Source of the DNA: Ecdyonurus torrentis | Lineage: Eukaryota > Arthropoda > Insecta > Ephemeroptera > Heptageniidae | Length of the DNA stretch: 64,000 nucleotides | NCBI GenBank assembly: GCA_949318235.1 | Contig: OX439131.1 | Span: forward strand, 32,488,323-32,552,322 | Direction of reading: 5' to 3' | Shown: positions 14,898 to 27,556 of the stretch, one piece after another | Numbering within the stretch: the first letter of the stretch is position 1 | Layout: each line of letters starts with the position of its first letter | Translations under genes and position numbers: made by a program | Notes under the pieces: model-generated | Database searches by the model: none | Told to the model about the DNA's origin: nothing | What the model saw: only the letters and a program-made list of their open reading frames with translations

Positions 14898-16801
14898 AAA
14901 ATGCTAGGAGTCAATGATTAAGCATCTGTATGTTTTTGCTTTTGCATTAAATAAAACATGTTTTCTTAATGCATGCAAGCTAAAATTAAATTACCATATA
15001 TATATTGTATATATATAAGGAAACCGACACATTTAAAAAGGTATATAACATTTATAATTTTCTATCAAAGAGTTTTAATTTTTATTATAAATAAATATCT
15101 ACTTTTTATATATTATTATGTCCTTTTTTTAAATTTAAGTAAGGAAATATCGTTTTTATAATAGCTTTTATTCCAATCAAAGAAAAAAATAATAATATTT
15201 GTGTATTTAATTTTGACATTCACTTTTCTATAACCCTACAAATAAAAAATATTTATTTATAAAATTTAAATATCTAAAGATCTAAAGAAGAAGAACAAAA
15301 AATCGATCAAATTAAATAAATTTGCAATACCATAGTACACATTGGTAACGTAACCAAAATTTGCAATATTAAATAAATGAAAAGAGCTATAAAATATCTA
15401 TATAAATATAATATACATATATATTTATGTATATATTTTTATATACATATAAAACCATAAAAGAGTATACTGTAGGTTGATGGAAGAGTATGTGGGTTAG
15501 ATAATGCGTTTATCCTGTATCGAGATGGTTTCACATCAGTGAAGGAAAAGCGGATTTTGCTGCTTAGGCAGTTTATGCATAAGTGATGATGGTAACACAA
15601 ACATGCACGGACTGTTATTTAATATCTCTTTTTTACTGTGTAAAGCAAAGCAATGACGGTGAACATCAAAAAGCAGTTTAAGTTTGGTGAATACTTCCGA
15701 GTCATCAAGTTTCCACACTTGATTTCATACACAACACTGAAAGAAAGTAAACAAAAAAATAAGTTATTTATTACAAATATATTATATAAAATTATATTTA
15801 AATAGGTTATAAATTTCATATTATTACTTTTATTGATATAGTAACTATGTTTATCTACATATAAAAAAACTAAAATGTAAATAATATTTATTATATTTCA
15901 AGCATATAAATATGCAGAAAGTATCTCAAGTTTCTTATGAATGTCTATATTGCAGTATTACGTATACTTTACAAAACTAAACTAAAAGAATTTTGCTGTA
16001 ACATTGAAGCGTAAGATCTTTTTATACCGCTCTATTTCTATTTTCTTCTTTTTCCATTTTTTTTTTTACTCTTCTTTTTCTTCTTCTTTTGAGTATTTCT
16101 TATTTAAAATACTTGAATGTGATTTGCATGATAGGAATGATGGTTTTGTGTGCACTTTATAATGAAATTGTAAATAGAATGGCATATTTATCAATTTAAA
16201 TACAATGTCTAAAAGAGTATACTTGTTACAGATTGTCTGAATACCATAAACTCATACAATGCAGGTGCACATTACATAGATGATTGATTTATTTCTAATG
16301 TAATTATTTTTATAGAGGTATAGGAAATCATTAAAAAAAAAAAAGCTGCAAACCGAAATTTGATGAATTAAAACATAAATATAACTTATTTTTTCAAGAG
16401 GCAAATAAAGTTTGGTTACTACTGATATTATGGTAGTAGCACTCTGATTTTAATACAATATTTATTACGTGTTGATCGTTTCTTGATTGATAGCTCATCA
16501 ATATGAAGAAAAATAATAAAAAAAAGGAGACAAGGCTGAGATATTGATAGCGCTGGTAATACTAGGAAGCTTCAATTCTGATCTTAAAGTTATTTTACGA
16601 GCTAATAAAAATAGGAATAATTTATTTTAGATACCCCTTACGTTTTGCTGATATATATTCTAATATTACTGACATTAGAAATATTAGTGACCAGTTTTAT
16701 ATATAATTATAATTTATAATGCAAAACATTGACTTTTTTAAAAAAAAAATTACAACAAACTTGCATAATTTATTTCAAAGGTTAGATTAATCAAATCACA
16801 T

Positions 16802-16805
<4 letters not shown>

Positions 16806-16869
<64 letters not shown>
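16806..16869. repeat. (TA)n microsatellite
   Basis: About 64 bp of uninterrupted TA repeats. Confidence 0.97.
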
Positions 16870-16871
<2 letters not shown>

Positions 16872-17211
16872 TTAAAAAAAAACTAAATATGGATTTTACG
16901 TTATCGTGTAAAGTTAACAGTAAACATAAATTAAATTTTTCAAGTTAAATCACTGAAAACTAAAAATACGTCAGAACAAAATGTTATTTCCTAATTCCAT
17001 AAAATTTCTCTTCATATCAGAGATGGTGTATAATTAACGCTAGGACTGGTTTATTGACGCATTAAATTTTGTGGTATACGTTTGCTCCGATATCTCGTTA
17101 CACGATGCTGTTCAGTATATACAGAGGAGCGTGTATAAGAAGACAAACGTGTACACTAGTATTGTGTAATAAATTAAAACATATGAAACCAATTAAGAGA
17201 TATTATTATTT

Positions 17212-17215
<4 letters not shown>

Positions 17216-17291
<76 letters not shown>
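17216..17291 (+). repeat. (GA)n microsatellite
   Basis: About 76 bp of uninterrupted (GA)n, followed by a degenerate purine-rich shoulder to about 17335. A TGACGTCA octamer follows at 17340. Confidence 0.97.
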
Positions 17292-17293
<2 letters not shown>

Positions 17294-18182
17294 AATGTAA
17301 AAGAGAAATAGAGAGAGGAGGGATGAATGAGGGGAAGTGTGACGTCATTTTTAAATTAAAACACAATGATATATAAATCTCGGATTTAAATCTACAATTG
17401 AAATAAATTTTGTTGTAACGTAACTCTATATTTTACAGTTCTGACAAAGTTTTTTAAGGATGAAAAAAAAATCGTCAAAAATAAAGTACGTTTCTATCAA
17501 TCTGCCACTACCATTCTTATTAGTCTCGCTTTTTTTTTCCTAAATGCTTTGAAATAGCTTTTAAGTTGATTTTCACTTTTTTTTTCTTTTTCCACTCTTT
17601 AATATTGTTATCGATGTTACGGGTAGTGTTAGCTCTTTGGTGATAAAGGTGAAATGTTTCTCTCTCTCTCTTTCTCTCTTTTGCTCTCGCTCTCAATCCT
17701 ACTTTCATTTAATCTAAAAATTCAATTAAATTTCTATATTCTTGCTTGAAAAAATATTTTCAATTTTCATTACATTTCTAAAGATTTTTATTTTTAACTT
17801 AACTAATTAGATTTTAACAATTAGCAAACAATTTTTTAAGCAGATAGTATTAAGTAAGTTACATTTAATAATAGGTTTAAAAAAATGCGTATTATTCATT
17901 TAAAAACTATATGTTTAATTTTATTACAAATGATGATATCACATTTAGAAACGTAATTCAATTTATTGATGTTTTACTATCTTTCTTTCTTCAATCTCAA
18001 GTATATGAATGTCTTTTAATTAGCTAGGTATTTAAATCTACGTGTACCTGTAAACTTAATGAACCAATTTATGAGAACTGTGCCAAAACAAATGAAAAGA
18101 ACTAATTAATTAGTAATTACATAAAAACGTACTACATATCTTATACATTGGTTTTTCTTTGCATAGTCTATTTAACTTAATG

Positions 18183-18525
18183 TTAAAGCCATAGAACACA
18201 TAAAACAACATGTGATTTTAAATAAATGAACACGAATTGGTATCTTTAAAACTGATGACAATTTTTACCAGAATGTTAATGTAGCCCCACGAGAGAGCGT
18301 GAAAATACTGTAAAGTATACAATTTGCGTGACTATTCATGTTTCTGACGTCAGAAACATACAAAAATTAGTAAAAAATGTTGTGCGGGTTGCATAAATCC
18401 AAAATTTCTGAACACTGCTAGGGAGCTACAGTTGGGTTTTGAGACAAACTAAAGTTATTTATGTAAGTCCCATTAAGTGTTTTGTGATATTTATGCTTAT
18501 ACTTTCTTCTGGTCTATTCCTTTAA
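18183..18525 (+). mobile_element. Family 1 TTAA-flanked MITE, copy 2
   Basis: 343 bp including TTAA at both edges. The left end is AGCCATAGAACACATAAAAC and the right end TCTGGTCTATTCCT. The interior carries AATTTTTACCAGAATGTTAA, the palindrome-like TTTCTGACGTCAGAAAC (TGACGTCA at 18345) and TTGTGCGGGTTGCATAAAT. This is a full-length, little-diverged copy. Confidence 0.9.
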
Positions 18526-18664
18526 GTGAATAGGATTATCTTGAATGATATTTACATTTTCATTACTTTGCAGCGTTAAATTGAGTTTTTTTTTATATAA
18601 ATATAAAGAAGCTGACTGCACCGTTTGTCATTGTATATATATTTTTCTCTGCATGAAAATAAAT

Positions 18665-19035
18665 GTTTATTATTATTATTATATTTCTATGCATTTTTTA
18701 TTTTCTTTCTATCTAGTAACACACCACTGGGCTCTTCTTGAGCCAAGATGATGATGTGAGAGTCATCTGCACCACTCGTGAAAACTGCAAGATATTGGGG
18801 ATGAAAAAGATCACAAACTTCCGTACGATGTTAGCTGTGCCTAGGATTGCTGTTTTCTGCATGACACGAACTTGCTTATCCTTTAGGTTTAAATTTATTT
18901 CGCTACTAACCAATCCTTACGGACCACTCCATTGACAGAAACGACGATAGAAATTATACTGACTTTCCTAAGCTGGTACATTTTCTTAAGTTCAGTAGCA
19001 AGAGGCTGGTACTTGCGCTTCTTCTCTACGCTACC
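18665..19035 (-). pseudogene. Non-LTR retrotransposon 3' fragment, R4/Dong-like reverse transcriptase C-terminus
   Basis: On the minus strand, a frame through about 19020-18915 reads KYQPLATELKKMYQLRKV, then a valine/isoleucine-rich strand and a 'NGVVRKDWL' segment. A +1 shift near 18913 moves to a second frame (18913-18713) with NLKDKQVRVMQKTAILGTA and IVRKF. The order KYxxLAxEl...xMW/Yxxxkv...v.G.v......lQKtaiLGTAxivRK is, from memory, the C-terminal region of many R4/Dong/Rex6-type LINE polymerases. A short (TAA)n-like tail on the minus strand (18667-18684), typical of that clade, closes the fragment. It is 5'-truncated and frameshifted, hence dead. The clade is an inference; a C-terminal LINE relic is fairly secure. 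Confidence 0.7.
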
Positions 19036-19096
19036 ATTATTATGCTATGATTATTATTATTCTTTAAAAATATAAAATGTTAATAATTCAATTGGA

Positions 19097-19098
<2 letters not shown>

Positions 19099-19141
<43 letters not shown>

Positions 19142-19152
19142 TATAGTATATA

Positions 19153-19193
<41 letters not shown>
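19099..19193. repeat. (TA)n microsatellite with TATAG interruptions
   Basis: Two TA arrays are separated by three 'AGTATAT' units at about 19138-19157. Confidence 0.95.
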
Positions 19194-19194
<1 letters not shown>

Positions 19195-20050
19195 TTTTTT
19201 CCCCATTGTTGTTGTTTTATGCGTAGTAAATTATAGACAAAAAAAAAGAGTTTTAAAGTTAAAATGCACTACATTATTGTATTTATACTGTATTGTTTTT
19301 ATTTCGTACATAAATATAAATTTTTAAAGAATGACAATAACTTCTTCCCTGCAGAAAAAAAAGAAGAAGTTAGAATCGCAAATCAATGTATATTATTATA
19401 GAAAACAGTAATTTAGAAAACATAGACTAAAACATATATTCAACTGACCTTATTGTTTTTACATGTATATTTATAATTTGATTGTTTTTAAAAAACGTGA
19501 CAAAAGTATTAAACACTTGAACACATATGGTGTAAAACTGTTAATAAATATTTAAAATCTCTCTCTCTCTCTCTCTCTCTGCACTTTTCTCAATTTTCTT
19601 TTGTACAGCAATACAAAGTAATAAAAATATACATTTCTTTATTTCAATTTTATTCAATATATATTTTTTAATAAAATATACCCATATTTGAATGGAAAAG
19701 AAGACGTTATAGGGTGTAAAAAATATCATCTTTACTCTTTGGCAAGCGTGGTTATCATTTCGATAATGGTGTCTTTACATTGACTACATGGGGTTGTATG
19801 TATAGCGATGGTTGTTTGGCGCTATGACTTGATCTTTTACATCATCCGTATAACACTTTTGTGCATGTCCTCTCCCGATTTTATTATTTCTTCTTGCATA
19901 CAACGTTAGTCTTTGGCAAGAAAATCACGAGTTCTTTTCATCGTTATTTTATATCTAAAGTATATAGAAAAATGAGAGATATTGAGAAGTCTGTGCCAAC
20001 ATAATATAATATATAACAACATGCATGATAATATCATGTCATAACGTGTT

Positions 20051-20052
<2 letters not shown>

Positions 20053-20123
<71 letters not shown>
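20053..20123 (+). repeat. (GA)n microsatellite
   Basis: About 71 bp of uninterrupted (AG)n. Confidence 0.97.
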
Positions 20124-20129
<6 letters not shown>

Positions 20130-20606
20130 AAGAAATTTAAAGGAGAATAAATAAACTTAAAATAATAATGAAACGACAACTACAAGTATTTTGTATGGTT
20201 AGGTTTTTTTTTACGTTATTTATCTGCATTTTTTTAAAATGTTATTAAAAACTTTAGCATTTGCTATTGATTCTGTTTTAAGAGAGAAAAATAAAAGATT
20301 TTTTAAAATATTTAAAAAAAAAAAGTGTATAATTATAAAATTGTATTATTCTTTTATCTCCCTAATATAGATATTATACAAAGGCCATAGAAAAATAAAC
20401 GGAAGGATATTTGGGTTAAACAAATAAAAAAATACAATACATCTATGCATTATTCATCCAATAAAAAAAATCATTTATCAAAAAAATAATAATATTTCGT
20501 ATACATATTTTTTCATGTGTAATAATTTATTGTTGAATTTTTTTTTATTATATTTTGCCTTTTTTACCTCTCTCTCTCTCTCTCTCTTCAGTTTTATATA
20601 TATGTG

Positions 20607-20714
<108 letters not shown>

Positions 20715-21563
20715 CTTTATTTATTAAATTTATCAAACGAGGGAAAAAATACGTATTTTTCATAAGAACATTTTAATTGTAAACAAAAAGGCTCATCAAA
20801 ATTGAAGTATCGTATTGTGTATTTTCTTACTTTATGTAAAATAAACATTATAACAATATAAAAATAGAAAATCAACAAATAATACAAAAATCAATTGTTT
20901 TTAATAAGCTTGTTATCGCTATAAAAATATATTTTTTTCTTCCTTTCTTTTTTCATTTCTTTTTGTTTTTCTCTTTTTTTCTCTTTTTATTTATTTTTTT
21001 TTATACCGACATTTGTATACTAAAGTTAAATTATATAATTTTTTTTTTTTTTTTTTTTTTGTATATTCTATAAATTTAAATTTTGTACACATAAATTGAA
21101 GATATTCAAACCAAATATTACATAAAAAAAAATCTCTTTTCATTCAACATGCTGATGGAGTTTTTCGTTTGTAATACAAAAGATAGTAGTACTCAAACCA
21201 AAAAAATCTCCAGGGAAATTCAAACCGCACTTATCGGTTATACTAGCTTTATAATACACCGACTTTGATTTTTTTATTTGCTACTCTTCAATATATATTT
21301 TATAATATATTTATATGCAATGCATCTATAATATTGAAGAGAAAATTTGAAATAGAGAAAAATGTATTTTTTTTAATGCAATCTTGTTTTATTTGATAAC
21401 TTTTAAAAAAAATCTTTATACTTTTGTATACGTACATAAAAAAAAAATTAAAAAAAAAACTTGTTCGTTTTAATTTTCAACCAAATTTTCTACTTAATTT
21501 TGAGTCTCAAAAATGCCTTTAAAAATGTTAATTACTTAACAAAGAGGATTAAGACTTGGAGAG

Positions 21564-22277
21564 GAAATAGCCCAAAGAGGAACTTTATTTTAGCAATAAT
21601 TCCTTCTACGTTAAAGGAATAGACCAGAGAAAAACATAAGCATTTATATCACAAAACACTTGATGGAACTTGCATAAATAACTTTAGTTTGTCTCAAAAC
21701 CCAACTGTAGCTCCGTAGCAGTAATCAGAAATTTCGATATATGCAACCTGCACAACATTTTCATACTAACTTTTGCATGTTTCTGACGTCATAAACATGA
21801 ATATTCACACAAATTGCATACTTTACAGTATTTTCACGCTCTCTCGTTGGGCTACATTAACATTCTGGTAAAAAATATTAACAGTTTTAAAGATCCCATT
21901 TTGTGTTTATTAATTCAAAAGCACGTCATGTTGTTTTATGTGGTCTATGGCTTTAATCAAATCCAGCAAAACAAATACTATAATTTTCAAATAAAAATCT
22001 AGTAAATTAAAATGAAAAAAAAAAAAAAATCAAATTTTTTTTCCATTATATTTTTAATTTTCAAAAAGTTAACAATGTGTTTAAAATTTGCTGGTAAATT
22101 TGAATTTCCACATTTGCATGTTATCTTTAAAGTGGCATAACTTCAATATTTGATGGTGTTTTTTTAATGTTTGACGTAACTAAACTTTTAAGTAATATGT
22201 CATCTTTACTTCGAGTTACTTTTATAATTCGCAATCGTTCAGTTTATCAGATATCAACCAATCACCTACTCCCTTAA
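21564..22277 (+). repeat. Dispersed repeat R1, copy a, split by a family 1 MITE
   Basis: The left part (21564-21611) matches 30024-30075: GGAAATAG...AATAATTCYTTCTACG. The right part resumes after the MITE at about 21957 with AAATCCAGCAAAACMAATAC and stays alignable with 30080-30388. Landmarks include GGCATAAC, AACTAAACTTTTAAGTAA and CCAATCACCTACTCCCT. Divergence is substantial, so this is an old element of unknown class. No coding frame is seen. Confidence 0.65.
21612..21956 (-). mobile_element. Family 1 TTAA-flanked MITE, copy 3
   Basis: 345 bp including flanking TTAA (21612-21615 and 21953-21956). Left end AGGAATAGACCAGAG, right end GTGGTCTATGGCT. It carries TGACGTCA at 21784. It interrupts repeat R1; the paralogous R1 copy at 30024-30388 shows the uninterrupted site, confirming both boundaries. 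Confidence 0.93.
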
Positions 22278-22877
22278 ACATCACGATATTAACTTATTTT
22301 ATCACTCTAGCTTACCAACTAATGATTTCTTATTTTTCTGCATTTTGCAACTTCATTTAAAGAAATTTCATTTATTGTTTAAAATGTATGACGCAACAAA
22401 ACTCTAGAAATTCAATCTCAACTTTATTTTTGGTGATTAGGAATTACTTATAATACATTTTCATTTTCATTTATCATAAAATTTTAAATAATATCATTTA
22501 CAACTTTTTACGATGAAGTGAAATATAATATAGATAAGTAAAGGAAACAAAATTTTGTAAGATTTGAGATTGGCAAACTTCTTTGAATAGCTACTTAAAT
22601 ATTTATATTCTGTGTAGATAATAGCAAGATCATGTTCAAATAATTTTTCGTGAAATATTTATTTTGGTTATAAGTTATAAGAGAATTTATACTTATTAGT
22701 TGCTACATTTTTATTTCTTTAATACGATATAGTTAGAAATGGATTGCATGCAATCTTGATTACGTACACTTATAACTAAAAATAAATTAAAAATAAAATC
22801 TGTAATAAATTTATACATAATTTTGTACATTTGTTAGAAAACATACACAATACTTAACTTTTTTATTATTATTCTTA

Positions 22878-23269
22878 AGGTGGGAAATTAGCTACTACGG
22901 TATTAAATTGACTAAAAATTTGTAAAAAGAAAAAACAAAAAAGAAAAACAAAAACAACAATAATAAAAAACGGAATAATAATACGTTAGGATAATATAAT
23001 ATGGTATCTTCAAAAGAAATAAAATAATTATAATAAAAAAAAAATGGGAGGTCACTATGCTATAGATTTTCAACTATGATGGTTTTGAAGTTATAATATC
23101 ATAAGATCCCATGGTAATTTCAATAATTATTTTCTATCTTATCTGATGGTCACAGGTTTTGAAAATTATATCATAAGTAGCTGTTACTATTAACTTTCAT
23201 GTGGCATCATAAAGTATAGAAGTTTTCTTTTTAGATTTTAAGATGCAAGCAATCTAAATACAACCCTAA
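22878..23269 (+). repeat. Dispersed repeat R2, copy a
   Basis: It aligns by eye with 47512-47860. Shared landmarks are TTGACTAAAAATTTGTAAA, GATCCCATGGTAATTT, TTATCTGATGGTCA, GTTACTATTAACTTTCA, GGCATCATAAA, AAGTTTTCTTTTTAGATTTT and GATGCAAGC. There is no coding frame and no clear terminal repeats. It may be the rest of the same ancient element as R1, which ends about 600 bp upstream, but that is a guess. Confidence 0.7.
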
Positions 23270-23505
23270 TTTAAATGTGTATTTTACAATTAATTACACG
23301 CTTGATTCAGTAAATGAGATTTATTTTATCTTAATATGCACTGCACTGTATTATAATATACATAGTTTTACCCTTTTTTGTGTGGCGCAACGATATTTAT
23401 TTTTTTTTGGAAATCATCTAATTTTATAAGCGCGAATAAGTATATTTTTATTTTTAAAAAGCTTCTTTTACATTAAAAGACATCAAAAAAATATATAAAT
23501 ATATA

Positions 23506-23571
23506 ACGGCCGTAAGTTGCAGTTCACGGTTAGCTCTCGGTTAAATGGTATGCAACTTACGGCCGTAAGTT
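23506..23571. repeat. Inverted repeat with ACGGCCGT cores
   Basis: ACGGCCGTAAGTTGCA (23506-23521) is the exact reverse complement of 23551-23566. The right arm also sits in a perfect 18-bp palindrome, AACTTACGGCCGTAAGTT (23554-23571). The 29-nt loop repeats 'CGGTTA'. It could be a very short MITE or a protein-binding site. GC-rich arms in this AT-rich context are unusual. Confidence 0.8.
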
Positions 23572-24165
23572 TTCTAAAGTGAGGCATAATATTTAATTTA
23601 AGCTAAAAGCTGCAGTTGTAAACATCTTAAATAATCTGACAAAGAATGTATGCTTTTCACAAGAAAAATATAGTAAATGATATTTATAATGTGTATACTT
23701 TTTTTAAGTATGCATATTTTTTATATAAAATGAAATTTTTTATTCTTATATAAAAGAGGCTATAAGTGGAAGAGTGAGAGAGAAAGAAAAATGTGAGATG
23801 GGAATGGAAATTTTATTATATTTCATAATATATATATTTTATAGAATACAAGCAACTGAAGTAGGGTAACTTTTTATAAAAAAAAAATGCCCACTTTTTG
23901 CTTGCTTCATGTACTTTCATTGATAATAGGGAGACAGACAAGAAAAAAAAAACGTAAAATGTCACATTTGAATAGTATAAGTAGTTATGATAGTAATTGA
24001 ACTAGAGTATGTATACAAAATTTGTGTATACTTGTATTACTTTTACAAAAATTGTGATATCTCTTTGGGGAGATACTAAGGAGAATTAAGAATATAGTTA
24101 AAAAAATAAAATAAAAATAAAAAATGTAAAAGTTTGAAGCGGAAGACATTAAGTGTATAGGACAA

Positions 24166-24266
<101 letters not shown>

Positions 24267-24772
24267 ATATGGGAAACAAGGGTGGATAGATTGTTGTAAA
24301 AAAAAAAAGGACATTCTAAATTTATTTAGAACTGGGGACGTTGAGCTTTTTGCTTACTCTCTCCCTCATATTCACCGGTATAACTAGATTTGCATATTTT
24401 GCTCTTGCTTATATATGACTATACCTTTTTACTCTCACTTGCACGTTCGCTCGGTCTCTAGCTTTTCTCTACAACTACGTATGTAGTATGTACGTACGAA
24501 TACTGTAGGGCTAGGGCCACAGCTGGAAATCTACCTCTCTTTCGTAACAACTTGTATGCTGACTAAAGCAGGTGAGATTTTCAAACTAGTGACAATAATG
24601 TATGTATAACTAGTACGTCTATATGTAACCGTTTTACAAAAAAAACACAATACCACATATTATATATAAAATGGTTTCTAACACCAAAAGTTATTATAAA
24701 ACATTTAATAAATGTACATGTATGTGATTTATACAAGAAAATTTTATTTTATGTAAATTAAGTTAAAGGAAT

Positions 24773-25105
24773 AGAGCAGAGAAAAATATAAGCATTTATA
24801 TCACAAAACACTTGATGGGACTTACATAAATAGCTTAAGTTTGTCTCAGAACCCAACTGTAGCTCCGTAGCAGTGATCAGAACTTTCAATTTATGCAACC
24901 CGCACAACATTTTCATACTTATTTTTGCCTGTTTCTGACGTCAGAAACATTAAATAGTCACGCAAATTGCATACTTTACAGTATTTTCACGCTCTCTTGT
25001 GGGGCTACATTAACATTCTGGTAAAAATTGTCATCAGTTTTGAAGATATCATTTTGTGTTTATTCATTAAAAAGCACATGTTGTTTTATGTGGTCTATGG
25101 CTTGA
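24773..25105 (-). mobile_element. Family 1 TTAA-flanked MITE, copy 4
   Basis: Left TTAA at 24773 followed by AGGAATAGAGCAGAG. The right end is GTGGTCTATGGCT, with the flank mutated to TTGA (25102-25105). The interior has all family landmarks, including TTTCTGACGTCAGAAAC (TGACGTCA at 24936). Confidence 0.9.
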
Positions 25106-26507
25106 AATACTCATTTTTAATAAAAAATAATAATAAATAAATTTGGGTTTGAATACTCAATGGGTTCTAGGTTTATACTTCAAATGGTTTATTTTATTAT
25201 AAATATAAATAAAACATGGGTTTATATTTTATTACAAAACAATTATTAATTAAAAAAGTTATGATTTTTGAAATGATATGATGTTTAAATTCTTGATATG
25301 TTATTATGGTTTTAAAAAACTTCACTTTTATGCTATTATATGTTTAATATCGTGTTCTGTTCATAGATTTACAACATTTACTCATTATTAGAGGTAAAGA
25401 GCATAAAGTTGCAAATTCTAAAAATAATTCAGAATTAAATTTTTGTCTATTATTAAGTTACAAAAATATATATATATATATATAAAAAATGATAATACAA
25501 AACAAAAATCACCTTTGAAGGTTCAAACCCCTTTTTTTTATTTAGAAGTAATATATTATTATACAGTATTGCTTAAAAGCATTTAATAAAAAATATAATA
25601 AAAAAATGATGATAATGACGATGATGATGTATAAACTAAAAAATTATTTTACAGTATTTTGTACAAAAATGTAATGCCTTAGGGCAATTTCATTTTATCA
25701 CAATTTTCTAGCAAAATAAAAATGTTTTGAAAGGATACCCACCCTTCTATTTAATATTACATAATATTACCATCACACGGTTTAATCTCTTCCTAACTCT
25801 CCCGTACTTGGTTATTTAATTTTTCTATATAAATATATTTTTCCTCAATTTTATTAGTATCAAATATGATATTATTAAAAAAGAAGAAGATAATTTAATG
25901 AATTCAGCAGCTTGGAATCCACTTATATAGAATCAAATTCCTAGCATTTTTTTGACTACATTCTTATTGATAAGGACAATATTATATTGACTCACAAAAC
26001 GCAACTCCTTTTATAAAATCCTTTCTGCAATTTAATAAGAAAAAAAAATTCAATAAAAATACAAAATACTAAAATATCAGTTCCACTCAGAGTATCTTCA
26101 TATTTTTGAAAGCTCAAGAAAGAAAATGATTTTATTTTATATCGGGATTGAAAACATTTCCCTCCGATATTTTTATTTCTTTAAATTGGATATAGATTTC
26201 ACTAAAGACATGATTTTTTTAAATTTTTTTTTTTTTTTTTTTTCTTTTTCTTTTTCTTTTTTTTTCTTTTTTTTTTCTTCTAATATTTGAAAAAATCGGT
26301 AACATAAAATTTAGTATTGAAATACGGTTTCGATTATTTACTTTAACCAATGAAAATATTTTGTTTTTAATAAAATGTGTAATTCAAGTTAAAAACAATG
26401 TATGTAAACGGGGGTATAGCAATGTATTGGTTGAAATAATAATATACTGCAAGGTTTATTCTCATATATTATTTTATTATTTATATTTCAACAATGTTTT
26501 TTAATAA
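25106..26507. other. AT-rich non-coding stretch
   Basis: A short TA tract near 25465-25485, a (GATGAT)-like run at about 25610-25629 and a T/C-rich tract at 26214-26281. No gene is seen. Confidence 0.6.
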
Positions 26508-26885
26508 AAGCTTCAAATATAATATTGCAAATGTTAACCCCTTGTTTTGATTTTGCCATGAAATTATGAATAAATTGGCTTTTTTTTTTCATTGTTTTAA
26601 TAATGAGAAAACGTCAATTTACTCACAAGTCTTTTGTTCAAACTTTATACTTTGGTTATAATTATTTTGTATTGTACATTGAATTTTTTGTTGTTGTATA
26701 CTATTTAAATCAATTGTTTTTACCAGTCGCTTTTATGAAAGCTTTAACTTAAATAACATGGTAAATGCTTTCAATTCTTGTTCTGATTCTTGCCGTGAAT
26801 TTTGAATAAATCGACATTGTTTCAATAATGAAACGAAGTCGTTTAATTTAGAAATGAACATCTTTTGTGCAAGTTTCTTATTAAA
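26508..26885 (+). repeat. Diverged tandem duplication, two units of about 150 bp
   Basis: Unit 1 (about 26508-26655) and unit 2 (about 26736-26885) share, in order, AAAGCTT, TTGTTYTGATT, TGCCRTGAA, TTATGAATAAAT or TTTGAATAAATC, ATTGTTTYAATAATGA and TCTTTTGT.CAA. The units start about 229 bp apart. They are strongly diverged and non-coding. Confidence 0.55.
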
Positions 26886-27160
26886 GTTATTTATAGTTTT
26901 GTGACAAGGAAAATTGTCAGTTATGTATTGGTCATAAAATAAATAAAACCAAAATGATGTTGTTACGAATAATTACATTCGACTCAATGTTTATACACTT
27001 TTGTATTCAACTAATATATTTTATTGACTGTATCTTGTTGCTGTAATATTATATTGGACGCAAGTACTTTATGGTGTATTTATACACTATGTAGTAGTGG
27101 TACTGAACGCCTTTCTTACATCCATTTTTATACCCAGCCAAATTTTGTGTTATCATTTTA

Positions 27161-27556
27161 TATTACATTACATACATACAGTATACATATCATGACGCCA
27201 TAATCCCTTTCGGGGTAGGCCAGGATGCATCTTTTCTATTAAGAGGGCTTACAATGATCTGTGGCTTACCAAACCACAGACTCTTCCCTTAATACCACAC
27301 TCCTCTGGGCTCCTAATACCAGACCTGTGCAGCTCGGACCACCAAATCTTACGACGGCAGCACTCGCCACTATAGACGAGAGGTGGTCAAAATGCCTGGC
27401 CAACCTACATATTGCAGCGGCAACGCACTCATTGAAACACACTGAAACTTTACCGTTCTAGCCACCGCTCTTACAAGCTGGCCTTTCAAGGCCAACCCGG
27501 CTTGGTATCTAACGCCAAACCTCCATGCCAAACGAGCACGCTAGCCAGGATGTTTT
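27161..27556 (-). mobile_element. Retroelement fragment (candidate SINE or LINE 3' end) with CATA-repeat tail
   Basis: On the minus strand a body of about 360 bp starts near CTGGCTAGCGTGCTCGTTTG (about 27549) and ends with GGCCTACCCCGAAAGGGATT followed by ATGGCGTCATGATATG and a short (TATG)n-like tail (27161-27192). The same ~50-bp terminus ends the LINE fragment at 36117-36430. The body is far richer in GC than its surroundings and contains internal inverted motifs (CTGTGGTTT...AAACCACAG at 27264-27282 region). I see no convincing tRNA box A/B pair. It is either a SINE borrowing the LINE tail or the untranslated 3' end of a related LINE. The plus-strand frame at 27261-27461 has no recognised homology. 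Confidence 0.65.

Larger units (their letters stand above)
14051..18182. other. AT-rich non-coding stretch
   Basis: This holds microsatellites at 14835-14894, 16806-16869 and 17216-17291. Open frames of 60-97 codons (for example 14504-14797) look like chance frames: skewed low-complexity composition, no recognisable domain and no splice context that I can support. Confidence 0.55.
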
